Below, piece by piece: positions 45,220 to 53,387 of a DNA stretch of 64,000 bases; the first letter of the stretch is position 1, and the number at the start of each line of letters is the position of its first letter. Below the pieces are notes generated by a model. It was not told where the DNA came from, did no database searches, and saw nothing but the letters and a program-made list of their open reading frames with translations. Location of the stretch: assembly GCF_000025265.1 (NCBI RefSeq), contig NC_013739.1, positions 868,001-932,000 on the forward strand, written 5' to 3'. This DNA comes from Conexibacter woesei DSM 14684 (GTDB lineage: Bacteria; Actinomycetota; Thermoleophilia; Solirubrobacterales; Solirubrobacteraceae). The translations under genes were made by a program, and so were the position numbers.

Positions 45220-46215
45220 TCAGTCTCTGCCGGTCAGCTGGGCCCACAGCGCCGGCGCGTCGGCGGGCTTCGCCGGCGCGGTGCGTCTGAGCAGGATCGC
45301 GTCGAGGTCGTGCAGGACCCACCAGGCGCTCAGCCCTGTCGTCGAGAACCACCCGGTGTAGTCGACCTCTGCCGTCAGCGAGCCGCGCGTGTCGAGCGTC
45401 GGTGTCTCGAACACCGGTCTCCCGCCGGTGTAGCCGTCGTCGACCAGCGCGATCACGACGTCGCCCGCGTGCTCGCCGAGCAGCTCCTCGGAGACGGCCG
45501 TGAAGCCGTAGTCGTCCTTGCCGCCGTCGTTGCCGTCGATCTGCGCGGCGGGTCGCTCGAAGCCGAGCCGTCTCAGCAGCCGGCCGAACACCGTGCCGTC
45601 GTCGAACGCGTAGAACGTGTCGGGGTAGGAGGCGAGCACCGAGACGGTCGCTCCGGCCATGTCGCTGCGGGCGATCCGCGCCGCGAGCCGCCGCGTGGCC
45701 GTCTCGACGCGCGTGACGATCTCCTCGGCTGCCGCTCCGCGGTCCGTCACCTTCGCCAGCACGCGCAGCTGCTCGTCCCACGGCCGCTGGTCGGTCACGA
45801 TCACGACCGGGGCGATCTGCTCGAGCTGCGGGCGCAGTCTGTCGACGTCGGTGTAGCGCATGCCGACGATCAGCTCGGGGCGCGCGGCCGCGACGAGCTC
45901 GAGCTTGGAGCGATCGACCAGCTCGACGCCGGCTGCGGTCAGCAGCCCGCGGATCTTGTCGTCGTCGATCAGTCTGCCGGCGTGCTCTGGGACGACGCCG
46001 AGCATCAGCAGCTGCAGTGCCGAGTACTCGTCGAGCGCCCAGATCCGCTCGTGCGTGACCGGGACCGTGACGGTCCGGTCGCCGGTGTCGACGGTGACGG
46101 TCTCGGCGGCGGCGGCCGTCGCGGAGCGGTCGGGCTCGTCGCTCCCGCTCCCGCACGCGCCGAGCGCCAGCGCCGCCGCGGCGGCGCAGATCAGCAGGCA
46201 GACGGTTCGCAGCAT
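45220..46215 (-). CDS. ABC-type iron/siderophore solute-binding lipoprotein
   Basis: A 331-aa periplasmic-type binding protein of the FepB/FecB/BtuF family. The lipobox LALGAC places the modified Cys at position 21, anchoring the protein to the outer face of the membrane. The two lobes carry RIWALDEYSALQLLMLGVVP and RPELIVGMRYTDVDRLRPQL, then VSVLASYPDTFYAFDDGTVF and VVIALVDDGYTGGRPVFETP, as in ferric-siderophore binders. An iron-regulator box lies directly upstream (46238-46253). No permease or ATPase gene is adjacent, so it must work with a transporter encoded elsewhere. Confidence 0.9.
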   Translation of the reverse strand: MLRTVCLLICAAAAALALGACGSGSDEPDRSATAAAAETVTVDTGDRTVTVPVTHERIWALDEYSALQLLMLGVVPEHAGRLIDDDKIRGLLTAAGVELVDRSKLELVAAARPELIVGMRYTDVDRLRPQLEQIAPVVIVTDQRPWDEQLRVLAKVTDRGAAAEEIVTRVETATRRLAARIARSDMAGATVSVLASYPDTFYAFDDGTVFGRLLRRLGFERPAAQIDGNDGGKDDYGFTAVSEELLGEHAGDVVIALVDDGYTGGRPVFETPTLDTRGSLTAEVDYTGWFSTTGLSAWWVLHDLDAILLRRTAPAKPADAPALWAQLTGRD

Positions 46216-46237
46216 CGGGTCGCTTTCGTAGGGGCCA

Positions 46238-46253
46238 GTTAGGGCACCCTAAC
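46238..46253. promoter_or_regulatory. DtxR/IdeR-type iron box
   Basis: GTTAGGG and CCCTAAC are perfect 7-bp arms around CA. The T-T-A-G-G...C-C-T-A-A core matches the DtxR/IdeR operator, although the full 19-bp consensus is not met. It lies 23 bp upstream of the lipoprotein start codon and predicts repression when iron is plentiful. Confidence 0.7.
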
Positions 46254-46274
46254 AAAAGAGTGACTGGTAGTCAG

Positions 46275-46937
46275 TCAGGTGGCAATGCGGGCGAGCTGCG
46301 CCCACGCCAGCGCGACGTCGAAGCCGGCGGGCGGCTCGAAGCGGGCGTCGAGCGCGACGAGGTCGGTCGAGTCGTCGAGCAGGAGGGCGCAGAGCCGCGC
46401 TCCGTCGTCGGCGACGAGGTGCCAGCCGTCGTCGTCGTGGACCATGCCGAGCGCGCGCAGCTCGCGCGCGGCCTCACCGGGGGCGGAGAGCCGGACCCAG
46501 CGCTGGTCTCGCACCGCGTGCATCGCGATGCCGAGTGCCGGCGCCGGCGCCGTCTCCCGCACGAGGAAGCGCCGGCGCGTGCGCGCGGCGCGCGCACGCG
46601 CATCCGGGCCGAGCGCGGCGAGCAGCTTCGCCTCCGCGTGCTCGGCGCCGGCGTCGAGCGCCGGCTCGACCGAGCCGGCGACGATGCGGGCCAGCGTGAG
46701 CGCCTCGACGTCGGGACCCGTCAGCGCCAGGAGCGTGCGAACGGTGTCGCGCGGGATGCGGTAGCCGCCCGCGGGCCCGTGCTCGGCCTCGAGGCGAACG
46801 CCCGCCGTCGCGAGCACCTCGACGTCGCGGTAGACGGTGCGACGCGAGACGCCGAGCTCGCCGGCGAGCTGCTCGGCGGTCATCGTCCCGCGCGCCTGCA
46901 GCAGACCGACGAGCGTCAGGAGGCGGCTGACTCGCAT
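46275..46937 (-). CDS. YafY/DeoR-like helix-turn-helix regulator, short WYL-type
   Basis: A 220-aa regulator. The N-terminal helix-turn-helix is VSRLLTLVGLLQARGTMTAE followed by LAGELGVSRRTVYRDVEVLA and the wing AEHGPAGGYRIP, diagnostic of the YafY/DeoR-like group. The C-terminus (about 120-220) is shorter than a full WYL domain and lacks the W-Y-L motif, so ligand sensing may be lost or altered. ATG 46937 was chosen as it begins the conserved fold; upstream frames are not protein-like. It is divergent from peptide deformylase with 82 bp between starts. Confidence 0.85.
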   Translation of the reverse strand: MRVSRLLTLVGLLQARGTMTAEQLAGELGVSRRTVYRDVEVLATAGVRLEAEHGPAGGYRIPRDTVRTLLALTGPDVEALTLARIVAGSVEPALDAGAEHAEAKLLAALGPDARARAARTRRRFLVRETAPAPALGIAMHAVRDQRWVRLSAPGEAARELRALGMVHDDDGWHLVADDGARLCALLLDDSTDLVALDARFEPPAGFDVALAWAQLARIAT

Positions 46938-47019
46938 GCACGCAAGTCTCGCACGCGCGGCGAGGCCTCCGGCGACGATGCTGACGCTCGCTGGCAGCGA
47001 TCGCTGCGACGGTCCGCCC

Positions 47020-47592
47020 ATGGCCGAGCACGACTCCCCGCCGGACCCGCAGGCGCGCGCCCGCCGCCTCGCGGCGTACCGCGAGATCCGCCTCTGGGGC
47101 GATCCTGTCCTGCGCGCGAGCGCCCGGCCGGTCGAGCGCTTCGACGACGGGCTCGCCGACTTGATCACGCGCCTGCGCTGGGTGATCGACGACGCGACCG
47201 GCGCGGGCCTCGCCGCGCCGCAACTCGGCGTGCTCGTGCGCGTCGTCGTCTATCGCGTGCCGGACGAGGAGCGCGACGGGCCGGCGCGGGTGCTCGTCAA
47301 TCCGGCGATCGTGGTGCGCTCGGCCGAGCGCACCACGTTCGTCGAGGGCTGCCTCAGCATGCCCGGCATCGTCGCTCCGGTCGAGCGCTGCGCGAACGTC
47401 GTCGTGCACGCGTGCGACGAGCACGGACGTGCGCGTGAGATCGCCGCCGCGGGCGACCACGCGAGCGTCCTGCAACACGAGCTCGACCACCTCGACGGCG
47501 TGCTGCTCCCCGATCGCCTGACCCCGGAACACCGTCGCTCCTACGTGCGCGCGGTGCACGACGCGGCGCGCGCCGGCTGGCCGGCGATCTGA
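47020..47592 (+). CDS. def: Peptide deformylase
   Basis: A 190-aa metalloenzyme that removes the formyl group from the initiator methionine of nascent proteins. All three motifs are intact: GAGLAAPQLGV (motif 1), EGCLSMPG with metal-ligand Cys111, and QHELDHLDG with His153, Glu154 and His157. It is a type I/II enzyme with a 20-residue N-terminal extension. ATG 47020 is preferred; ATG 46978 would add 14 residues. In many actinobacteria a second deformylase exists, so this copy need not be the sole one. It is convergent with the GH15 gene. Confidence 0.95.
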   Translation: MAEHDSPPDPQARARRLAAYREIRLWGDPVLRASARPVERFDDGLADLITRLRWVIDDATGAGLAAPQLGVLVRVVVYRVPDEERDGPARVLVNPAIVVRSAERTTFVEGCLSMPGIVAPVERCANVVVHACDEHGRAREIAAAGDHASVLQHELDHLDGVLLPDRLTPEHRRSYVRAVHDAARAGWPAI

Positions 47593-47601
47593 CCCCGAGC
47601 G

Positions 47602-49539
47602 CTACCGGACGTACTCCTCGAGCCGTTCGGAGAGGATGATCCGCGCGGCCGCCTCGATCAGCGCGAGGTGCGAGAACGCCTGCGGGAAGTTGCCGAGGAA
47701 GCGGCTCGTGCCGGCATCGAACTCCTCGGCGTAGAGGCCGAGCGGAGAGGCGACGTGGAGCAGCCGCTCCATCAGGTCGCGCGCCCGCTCGCGCTCGCCG
47801 ATCGCGGCCAGCGCGGAGACGAGCCAGAACGAGCAGATCAGGAACGTCCCCTCCTTGCCGGACATGCCGTCGTCGGTCTCGTCGGTGCGGTAGCGCAGCA
47901 CGAAGCCGTGCTCGGTCAGCTCGTCGGCGATCGCGAGCACGGTCGCGCGCATCCGCTCGTCGGTGCCGGGCAAGAAGCCGAACGTCGCCGCCAGCAGCGT
48001 CGAGGCGTCGAGCGCGTCGGTCGCGTAGTGCTGGCGCAGCACGCCGCGTCTGTCGACGCCGTGCGCGAGCACGTCGGCGTGGATCTTCTCGGCGGTCGCG
48101 TGCCACTGCGCGCTGCGTCTGTCGTCGCCGCGGATCTCGGCGAGCCGAGCCGCGCGGTCGAGCGCGATCCAGCACATCAGCTTCGAGGAGACGTAGTGCT
48201 GCGGCTCGCCGCGCGCCTCCCAGATGCCCTGGTCGGGCTCGGTCCAGACGCGCGTCGCGCACGCCGCCTGCGTCTCGACGATCGGCCACAGCCGGCGCGG
48301 GAGCCGCTGGCTGCGGCGGGTGTGCAGCAGGATCGAGTCGAGCACCGCGCCGAAGACGTCGTTCTGGCGCTGGTCGTAGGCGGCGTTGCCGATCCGGACC
48401 GGGCTCGCGCCGCGGTAGCCCGACAGCTCCTCGACGACCGACTCGGTCAGGTCGCGACGGCCGTCGATCCCGTACATGATCTGCAGAGCGCCGTCCTCAT
48501 TGGGCTCGAGGTCGGCGACGAACTGCATGAACTCGTCCGCCTCCCAGTCGAGTCCGAGCCAGTGCAGCGCCTGCAACGTGAAGGTCGAGTCGCGCATCCA
48601 CGTGTAGCGGTAGTCCCAGTTGCGCTCGCCGCCGGGCGTCTCGGGCAGCGACGTCGTCGCCGCTGCGACGGTCGCTCCGGTCGGCATGTACGTGAGGCCC
48701 TTGATCGCCAGCGCGGAGCGCTGGATCGGCTCGCGCCAGCGGTGGTCGGGCAGGCGCGCGCGGTCGAGCCAGTCGCGCCAGTAGCGCGTCGTCGCCGCGA
48801 GCCGGCCGTTCGCGTCGTCGAGGCCGTCGGGCACCGCCAGCTGCTCGGCCCACGACAGCGCGCACCACAGCTGGTCGCCTTGATGCATGACGTGCCGTGC
48901 GCGCACGCGGCCGCCCTCGATCCCGACCGCCATGTCGGTCGCCAGGCGGATCGTCTGACCGGCGCCGGTCGCGTCGGCGACGTGGCGCTCGCCGTCGGCG
49001 AGCGTCCAGTCGGCCAGCACCCGGCCGGTGTCGAACACCGGCTCGCAGACCAGCTCGACCTCGACGCTGCCGTCGAGACAGAGGACCGTGCGGACGAGCA
49101 TGTGGTCGGCGTCCTCGTCGGCCGGCGGGCGCGTGTGCGGCGTGACCTCGTCCTCGTGCCGGCGCGGCCCCATCGTCAGCGCGTCGCGGACGAGCACCCA
49201 CCCGGACGGCGTGTGCCACGTCGTCACGAGGCTGTTCGTGCCCGGCTCATACGCGCGGGCGGCCGGGACGTTGATGCCGTACGGGCCGAGCCGGAAGTAG
49301 CCGGCCTGGCGGTCGAGCAGCGAGCCGAAGACGCTCGCCGAGTCGAAGCGCGGGACGCACATCCAGTCCACAGCGCCGTCGGGCGCGACGAGCGCGGCCG
49401 TGTGGCAGTTGGAGAGGAAGGCGTACTCGGCGATCGGCGGGAACGGCGACGGCGCGGCCGCGCTGCGCGGCACGGGGTCGGGTGCCGGCACGCGTGCGCG
49501 CGTGCGTGTGTGTCTGGCTGCTCTGGCTGCGGTCGTCAT
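47602..49539 (-). CDS. GH15-family glycoside hydrolase (trehalase/glucoamylase-like)
   Basis: A 645-aa enzyme. The N-terminal beta-sandwich (FPPIAEYAFLSNCHTAALVA then DGAVDWMCVPRFDSASVFGS) is followed by the (alpha/alpha)6 barrel with GGERNWDYRYTWMRDSTFTL. The catalytic acid is Glu441 in EPDQGIWEARG and the catalytic base lies in SPLGLYAEEFD. This layout matches actinobacterial GH15 trehalases and glucoamylase-like proteins, which hydrolyse alpha,alpha-trehalose or maltosides. There is no signal peptide, so it acts in the cytoplasm. It is divergent from the DUF389 gene by 77 bp. The exact substrate cannot be decided from sequence. Confidence 0.93.
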   Translation of the reverse strand: MTTAARAARHTRTRARVPAPDPVPRSAAAPSPFPPIAEYAFLSNCHTAALVAPDGAVDWMCVPRFDSASVFGSLLDRQAGYFRLGPYGINVPAARAYEPGTNSLVTTWHTPSGWVLVRDALTMGPRRHEDEVTPHTRPPADEDADHMLVRTVLCLDGSVEVELVCEPVFDTGRVLADWTLADGERHVADATGAGQTIRLATDMAVGIEGGRVRARHVMHQGDQLWCALSWAEQLAVPDGLDDANGRLAATTRYWRDWLDRARLPDHRWREPIQRSALAIKGLTYMPTGATVAAATTSLPETPGGERNWDYRYTWMRDSTFTLQALHWLGLDWEADEFMQFVADLEPNEDGALQIMYGIDGRRDLTESVVEELSGYRGASPVRIGNAAYDQRQNDVFGAVLDSILLHTRRSQRLPRRLWPIVETQAACATRVWTEPDQGIWEARGEPQHYVSSKLMCWIALDRAARLAEIRGDDRRSAQWHATAEKIHADVLAHGVDRRGVLRQHYATDALDASTLLAATFGFLPGTDERMRATVLAIADELTEHGFVLRYRTDETDDGMSGKEGTFLICSFWLVSALAAIGERERARDLMERLLHVASPLGLYAEEFDAGTSRFLGNFPQAFSHLALIEAAARIILSERLEEYVR

Positions 49540-49616
49540 GCGTGCCTGCCCTTCTCGCCGTGGCCTGCGCGGCGGTTAGACTCGATCGGCCCCAGCGTCT
49601 GCCGAGGAGGGCCGGG

Positions 49617-50522
49617 ATGCTGCATCTGCGCGTGTTCGGTGCCACGTCCGCGATCCAGGAGGCGGCCGCGCAGCTCGGCGCGCTCGCCGGCGTCGCCCAT
49701 GTCACCTGCAGCGACGCGGGGACCGGCAGCGGGAGCGCGCTGCTGACGGCCGACCTGCGCCCCGACGCCGCCGACAGCGTGCTGGGGGCGCTCGACCGGC
49801 TCGGGGTGAGACACGAGGACGTCTGGCTGCTGCGGCTCGACGGCGTCCAGCCCGGGCGCCAGCGGCGTGACGCCGGCACGGTCGTGTGGGCCGATCTGCT
49901 CGGACAGGCCGGCGAGCACGCCCGCGTCGTCGCGCGCTTCCTCGCGCTGATGATGGTCGCGGGAGTGATCGCTGCGTACGGCGTGATCTACGACAACGGG
50001 ATCCTGATCGTCGGCGCGATGGCGGTCAGCCCCGACTTCTTCCCGGTCGCGGCCGCGTGCATCGGCTTCGTCGCGCGCAGACGCCGGCTCGTGCTGCGCG
50101 CGCTGCGGACGCTCGCCACCGGGTTGCTGTGTACCGGCCTCGTCGCCTGCGTGCTGACGGCCGCGCTCGACCTGCTCGGCCTGCTGCCGTCGGACTTCAC
50201 CATCGACTCCGGCGCGCTCAGCGGCCTCACGACGGTCAACACCTCGACGGTCGGCGTCGCGCTCGTCGCCGGGATCGCCGGGATGCTCTCGATCGAGACG
50301 CGGGCGAGCGCGGCGGTCGGCGTCGCGATCTCGGTCACGACGATCCCGGCGTCGGCCTATCTCGGCGTCGCCGCCGGCGTCGGCGAGGCGAACAAGGCGC
50401 TCGGCGCGCTCGCGGTGCTCGCGATCAACGTCGCGATGCTGCTCGTCGGCGGCACGCTGACGCTGCTCGTGCAGGCAGCGACGGCGCGTCGTGCGCAGCG
50501 GCGCGAGCAGGCGCCGGGCTGA
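49617..50522 (+). CDS. DUF389-family membrane protein
   Basis: A 301-aa protein. The N-terminal 80 residues form a small cytoplasmic domain (MLHLRVFGATSAIQEAAAQL). The C-terminal membrane domain has six helices with the conserved start ARFLALMMVAGVIAAYGVIY followed by DNGILIVGAMAVSPDFFPVA and later GLTTVNTSTVGVALVAGIAG, diagnostic of DUF389 (TIGR00341/TIGR00271-like). Function is unknown. GAGGAGGG lies 6 nt upstream of the ATG and decides the start. Confidence 0.93.
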   Translation: MLHLRVFGATSAIQEAAAQLGALAGVAHVTCSDAGTGSGSALLTADLRPDAADSVLGALDRLGVRHEDVWLLRLDGVQPGRQRRDAGTVVWADLLGQAGEHARVVARFLALMMVAGVIAAYGVIYDNGILIVGAMAVSPDFFPVAAACIGFVARRRRLVLRALRTLATGLLCTGLVACVLTAALDLLGLLPSDFTIDSGALSGLTTVNTSTVGVALVAGIAGMLSIETRASAAVGVAISVTTIPASAYLGVAAGVGEANKALGALAVLAINVAMLLVGGTLTLLVQAATARRAQRREQAPG

Positions 50523-50569
50523 CGCCGCGCGGGCGGCGAGGAGCGTCCGGGCTGTCGCGCTGCTCCTCA

Positions 50570-52168
50570 TCACGGGTCCGCGAGCGATCGTGTCGGCAGC
50601 CGCCGCGTCAGCCACAGCGACAGCAGCGCCGCGAGCGCCACCGCTCCGAGCGAGAGACGCAGCGCGTCGAGCTGGGCGTCGCCGTAGTCGTCGGCGACCG
50701 CGCTCGCCTGGTCGGGCGTCAGGCCGCCGTCGACCGCGGCCTGCTCGACGGAGGTGACCGGCACGATGTCGATGCCCTGCTCGGTGTTGGCGACGATCGT
50801 CTCGCGCGCGGCGGGCGGGATGTCCGGGTTGTCGGCGATGCGGTCGCTGAAGCCGGTCGCGAGCGACGCGAGCAGCACCGCGCCGACGATCGCGGTGCCG
50901 AGCGAGGAGCCGAGATTCTGGGCGGTCCCCTGGAGTCCGCCGGCCTCGCTCGTCTGGGTCGGCACGACCGACGACATGATCACGTTCCCCAGCTGCGAGG
51001 CGAGCAGCCCGGCGCCCGCGCCCATCAACGCGAGCGCGACCTTGAAGCCGGTGTCGTTCAGTCTCACGTCGAGCGTCGCGAGCATCACGACCGCGCCGAC
51101 GCTGACCGCGACGAGCCCGAGCTGCGCGACGGTGCGCGGCGAGCGCCGGCCCGCGATCCCAGGTCCCAGCAGGGCGAAGACGAGCATCGCGATCGACAGC
51201 GGCAGCAGGCGCTTGCCGGTCTCGAACGCGTCGAGGCCCAGCACGACCTGCAGGTACACGGGGATGACGAAGAACGTCCCCATCAGGACGAGCTGCTGCC
51301 CGACCAGCGTCGAGAGCCCCGCGCGCAGCTGCGCGATCTTCAGCAGCGCGGTGTCGAGCAGCTGGTCCAGGCCGCGCTCGGCGCGTCGCTCCTCCCACGA
51401 CACGAACGCCGCGAGCAGCGCGAGTCCGCCGAGCACCATGAACGGGACGACGGAGAAGCCGAGCGGCGTGATCTCCGTGCCGCCGATCGTCGGTGCGGAG
51501 CGCGGCTGCACGAAGCCCCAGACGCTGCTGCGCAGGATCGCGAACACGATCAGGCCGAGGCCGGCGGATGACAGCGCGACGCCGACGACGTCGAGCCGCG
51601 GGCGGTGCGCGGCGGCCGGCGCCTGCGCGAGCTGCCCGCGCAGGAGCAGGATCAGGATCACGACGACGGTCTCGGCGGCGAAGACGTAGCGCCACGTGAA
51701 CTCGGTCGTCACCCAGCCGCCGATCAGCGGGCCGGCGGCGACCGCGACGGCGGCGATCCCGCCGAGCAGCGCGTACGCGAGCGCGCGGTCCTTGCCCTCG
51801 TAGGTGGCGGCGGTGAGCGCCGCGATCGCCGGCACCACGAGCACCGCGCCGAACCCCTCGATTCCCGACCAGCCGATCAGCAGGACGGCGAGGTTCGGGC
51901 TCAGCGCCGTCGTCAGCGAGCCGACCCCGTAGATCGCGAGTCCGATCGCGAACGCGCGGTTGCGGCCGATCATGTCGCCGAGCTTCGCGCCCAGCAGCAT
52001 GAACGCGGCCATCACGAGCGTGTACAGCGTGATCGCGGTCTGCACGCCCTGGATCGTCGTGTCGAGGTCCGCGACGATCTGCGAGATCGCCACGTTCATG
52101 ACGCTCGAGTCGAGCACCATGATGAACTGGGCGGAGGCCAGGATGGCCATCGGGAGCCACTTGCGCAC
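50570..52168 (-). CDS. MFS multidrug exporter, DHA2 (EmrB/QacA) family
   Basis: A 532-aa, 14-TM drug:H+ antiporter starting at GTG. It shows LASAQFIMVLDSSVMNVAIS (motif D1), LGAKLGDMIGRNRAFAIGLA (motif A), GIAAVAVAAGPLIGGWVTTE (motif C) and the family-typical extra loop before TM14. It is directly downstream of a TetR repressor gene (30 bp), and the promoter region beyond that gene carries two palindromes, so expression is probably controlled by TetR and induced by an exported compound. The substrate is unknown. Confidence 0.95.
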   Translation of the reverse strand: MRKWLPMAILASAQFIMVLDSSVMNVAISQIVADLDTTIQGVQTAITLYTLVMAAFMLLGAKLGDMIGRNRAFAIGLAIYGVGSLTTALSPNLAVLLIGWSGIEGFGAVLVVPAIAALTAATYEGKDRALAYALLGGIAAVAVAAGPLIGGWVTTEFTWRYVFAAETVVVILILLLRGQLAQAPAAAHRPRLDVVGVALSSAGLGLIVFAILRSSVWGFVQPRSAPTIGGTEITPLGFSVVPFMVLGGLALLAAFVSWEERRAERGLDQLLDTALLKIAQLRAGLSTLVGQQLVLMGTFFVIPVYLQVVLGLDAFETGKRLLPLSIAMLVFALLGPGIAGRRSPRTVAQLGLVAVSVGAVVMLATLDVRLNDTGFKVALALMGAGAGLLASQLGNVIMSSVVPTQTSEAGGLQGTAQNLGSSLGTAIVGAVLLASLATGFSDRIADNPDIPPAARETIVANTEQGIDIVPVTSVEQAAVDGGLTPDQASAVADDYGDAQLDALRLSLGAVALAALLSLWLTRRLPTRSLADP

Positions 52169-52198
52169 GCGCGACCGACCATAAACTGTTGCGAGGCC

Positions 52199-52867
52199 TC
52201 ACGCGAGTGGCGGCTCCCAGCGGTCGGTGATCAGCCGCTCGCTCGGCGCGGGGCCCGGCAGCGGCGCGGCGTCGGGGGCGCGCAGGCCGTCGAGCGCGAT
52301 CGCGGCGATCCGCCGCTTCGCGTTCGCCGCCTCCTCCAGCAGGTCGTCGCGTCCCTGGCTGCTCAGCTGGTCCAGCAGCGGCGACTTGTTCAGCTGCTCG
52401 ATCAGGAGCGCGAGGTCGACCGGCGTCACGTCCGCGCGCAGGACGCCGGCGGCGTGGGCGCGGTCGACCAGCTCCGCGATCGCCTCGTCTCCGCGACGTG
52501 AGGCGGTCTCCATCTGCGGCGTGATCTCGACCAGGCCGGCGAGCGGCGCGAGCGAGCCGGGCCCCGACTCGATGCCGGCGTTGAAGTAGTGCGCGAAGCC
52601 CTGCCACGGGTCGTCGTGCGCGAGTCCTTCCTCGGCCGCCCGCAGCCACTGGTCCAGCGCCAGCTCGCAGAGGTGCTGGAACAGCTCGTGCTTGCTGCGG
52701 TAGCGGCGGTAGAGGCTGCCGATCCCGACGCCGGCGCGGGCCGCGATCGCCGCGACCGACGCGTGCGCGCCGTCGGTCCCGATCACCTCGCGGGCCGCGC
52801 GCAGCAGCGCGCGGTCGTTGCGCTCGGCGGTCTGCTGGCGGAGTGATCTGGGGCGTGCGGCGGGCAT
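52199..52867 (-). CDS. TetR-family regulator of the DHA2 exporter
   Basis: A 222-aa TetR protein. The helix-turn-helix reads HASVAAIAARAGVGIGSLYR then RYRSKHELFQHLCELALDQW (about 35-75), with a C-terminal SbtR-like ligand domain (LIEQLNKSPLLDQL). It is transcribed together with the exporter and divergent from a SnoaL-fold gene. The shared intergenic region holds two sites with the same half-site GGAGCG-N3-CGCTCC, most simply explained as its operators. Confidence 0.93.
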   Translation of the reverse strand: MPAARPRSLRQQTAERNDRALLRAAREVIGTDGAHASVAAIAARAGVGIGSLYRRYRSKHELFQHLCELALDQWLRAAEEGLAHDDPWQGFAHYFNAGIESGPGSLAPLAGLVEITPQMETASRRGDEAIAELVDRAHAAGVLRADVTPVDLALLIEQLNKSPLLDQLSSQGRDDLLEEAANAKRRIAAIALDGLRAPDAAPLPGPAPSERLITDRWEPPLA

Positions 52868-52890
52868 CGGCGGATCGTAGCCAGTTGTGA

Positions 52891-52905
52891 GGAGCGATTC
52901 GCTCC
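52891..52905. promoter_or_regulatory. Operator candidate 1 (GGAGCG-N3-CGCTCC)
   Basis: GGAGCG ATT CGCTCC, 24 bp upstream of the TetR start. It shares both arms with the larger site at 52922. Confidence 0.65.
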
Positions 52906-52921
52906 GCTATTGTCCTGCACA

Positions 52922-52948
52922 CCGACCGGAGCGAAACGCTCCGGTCGG
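52922..52948. promoter_or_regulatory. Operator candidate 2, 27-nt perfect palindrome
   Basis: CCGACCGGAGCG and CGCTCCGGTCGG are perfect 12-bp arms around AAA, centred on the same GGAGCG-N3-CGCTCC core as operator 1, 31 bp centre to centre rightward and before the SnoaL gene. It could also form an mRNA hairpin in the SnoaL leader. Confidence 0.65.
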
Positions 52949-52978
52949 GACGGAACCGATACGAGAGGAGTGGTCGCG

Positions 52979-53386
52979 ATGACCACCGCAGCCCAGAACC
53001 AGGAGATCGCCGCGATCGAGGCGGTCATCGCAGACGCCCAGACGCTTCAGTTGGACGTCGACGGCTACACCGGCCTGCTCGACGAGGACGTCTCGGTCAT
53101 CAACTTCTTCGGCCGCCGTGTGCGCGGCCGCGACAACCTGCGCACGATCATGCGGGAGGCGATGGCGTCGCCGCTCGCCGACGTGCGCACCACGCACGAG
53201 GTCGTCGACGTGAGACTGGTGCGGCCCGACGTGGCGCTCGTGGCCGTCGTGAAGCACGTCTTCGACGAGCGGGAGGGCGCCGACCCGCTCCACGCCGACC
53301 GCGGCATGATGACGTTCGTGCTGCTCAAGGAGCAGGGGCGCTGGCTGATCTCCTCCGCGCAGACGACGCCGATCAAGGCGTCCTGA
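52979..53386 (+). CDS. SnoaL/NTF2-like (SgcJ/EcaC-type) protein
   Basis: A 135-aa NTF2-fold protein. The pattern EIAAIEAVIADAQTLQLDVD then LLDEDVSVINFFGRRVRGRD and MMTFVLLKEQGRWLISSAQT is that of the SgcJ/EcaC oxidoreductase family, whose members are cup-shaped ligand-binding proteins or cyclase-like enzymes. The AGAGGAG ribosome binding site precedes the ATG. Divergent from TetR with shared operators, it is probably induced together with the exporter, perhaps modifying or binding the same compound. Confidence 0.88.
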   Translation: MTTAAQNQEIAAIEAVIADAQTLQLDVDGYTGLLDEDVSVINFFGRRVRGRDNLRTIMREAMASPLADVRTTHEVVDVRLVRPDVALVAVVKHVFDEREGADPLHADRGMMTFVLLKEQGRWLISSAQTTPIKAS

Positions 53387-53387
53387 G

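Noticed and set aside
47668-49746. Rightward 692-codon frame opposite the GH15 gene
   Set aside because: Antisense shadow; the minus-strand GH15 has complete catalytic motifs and correct length.
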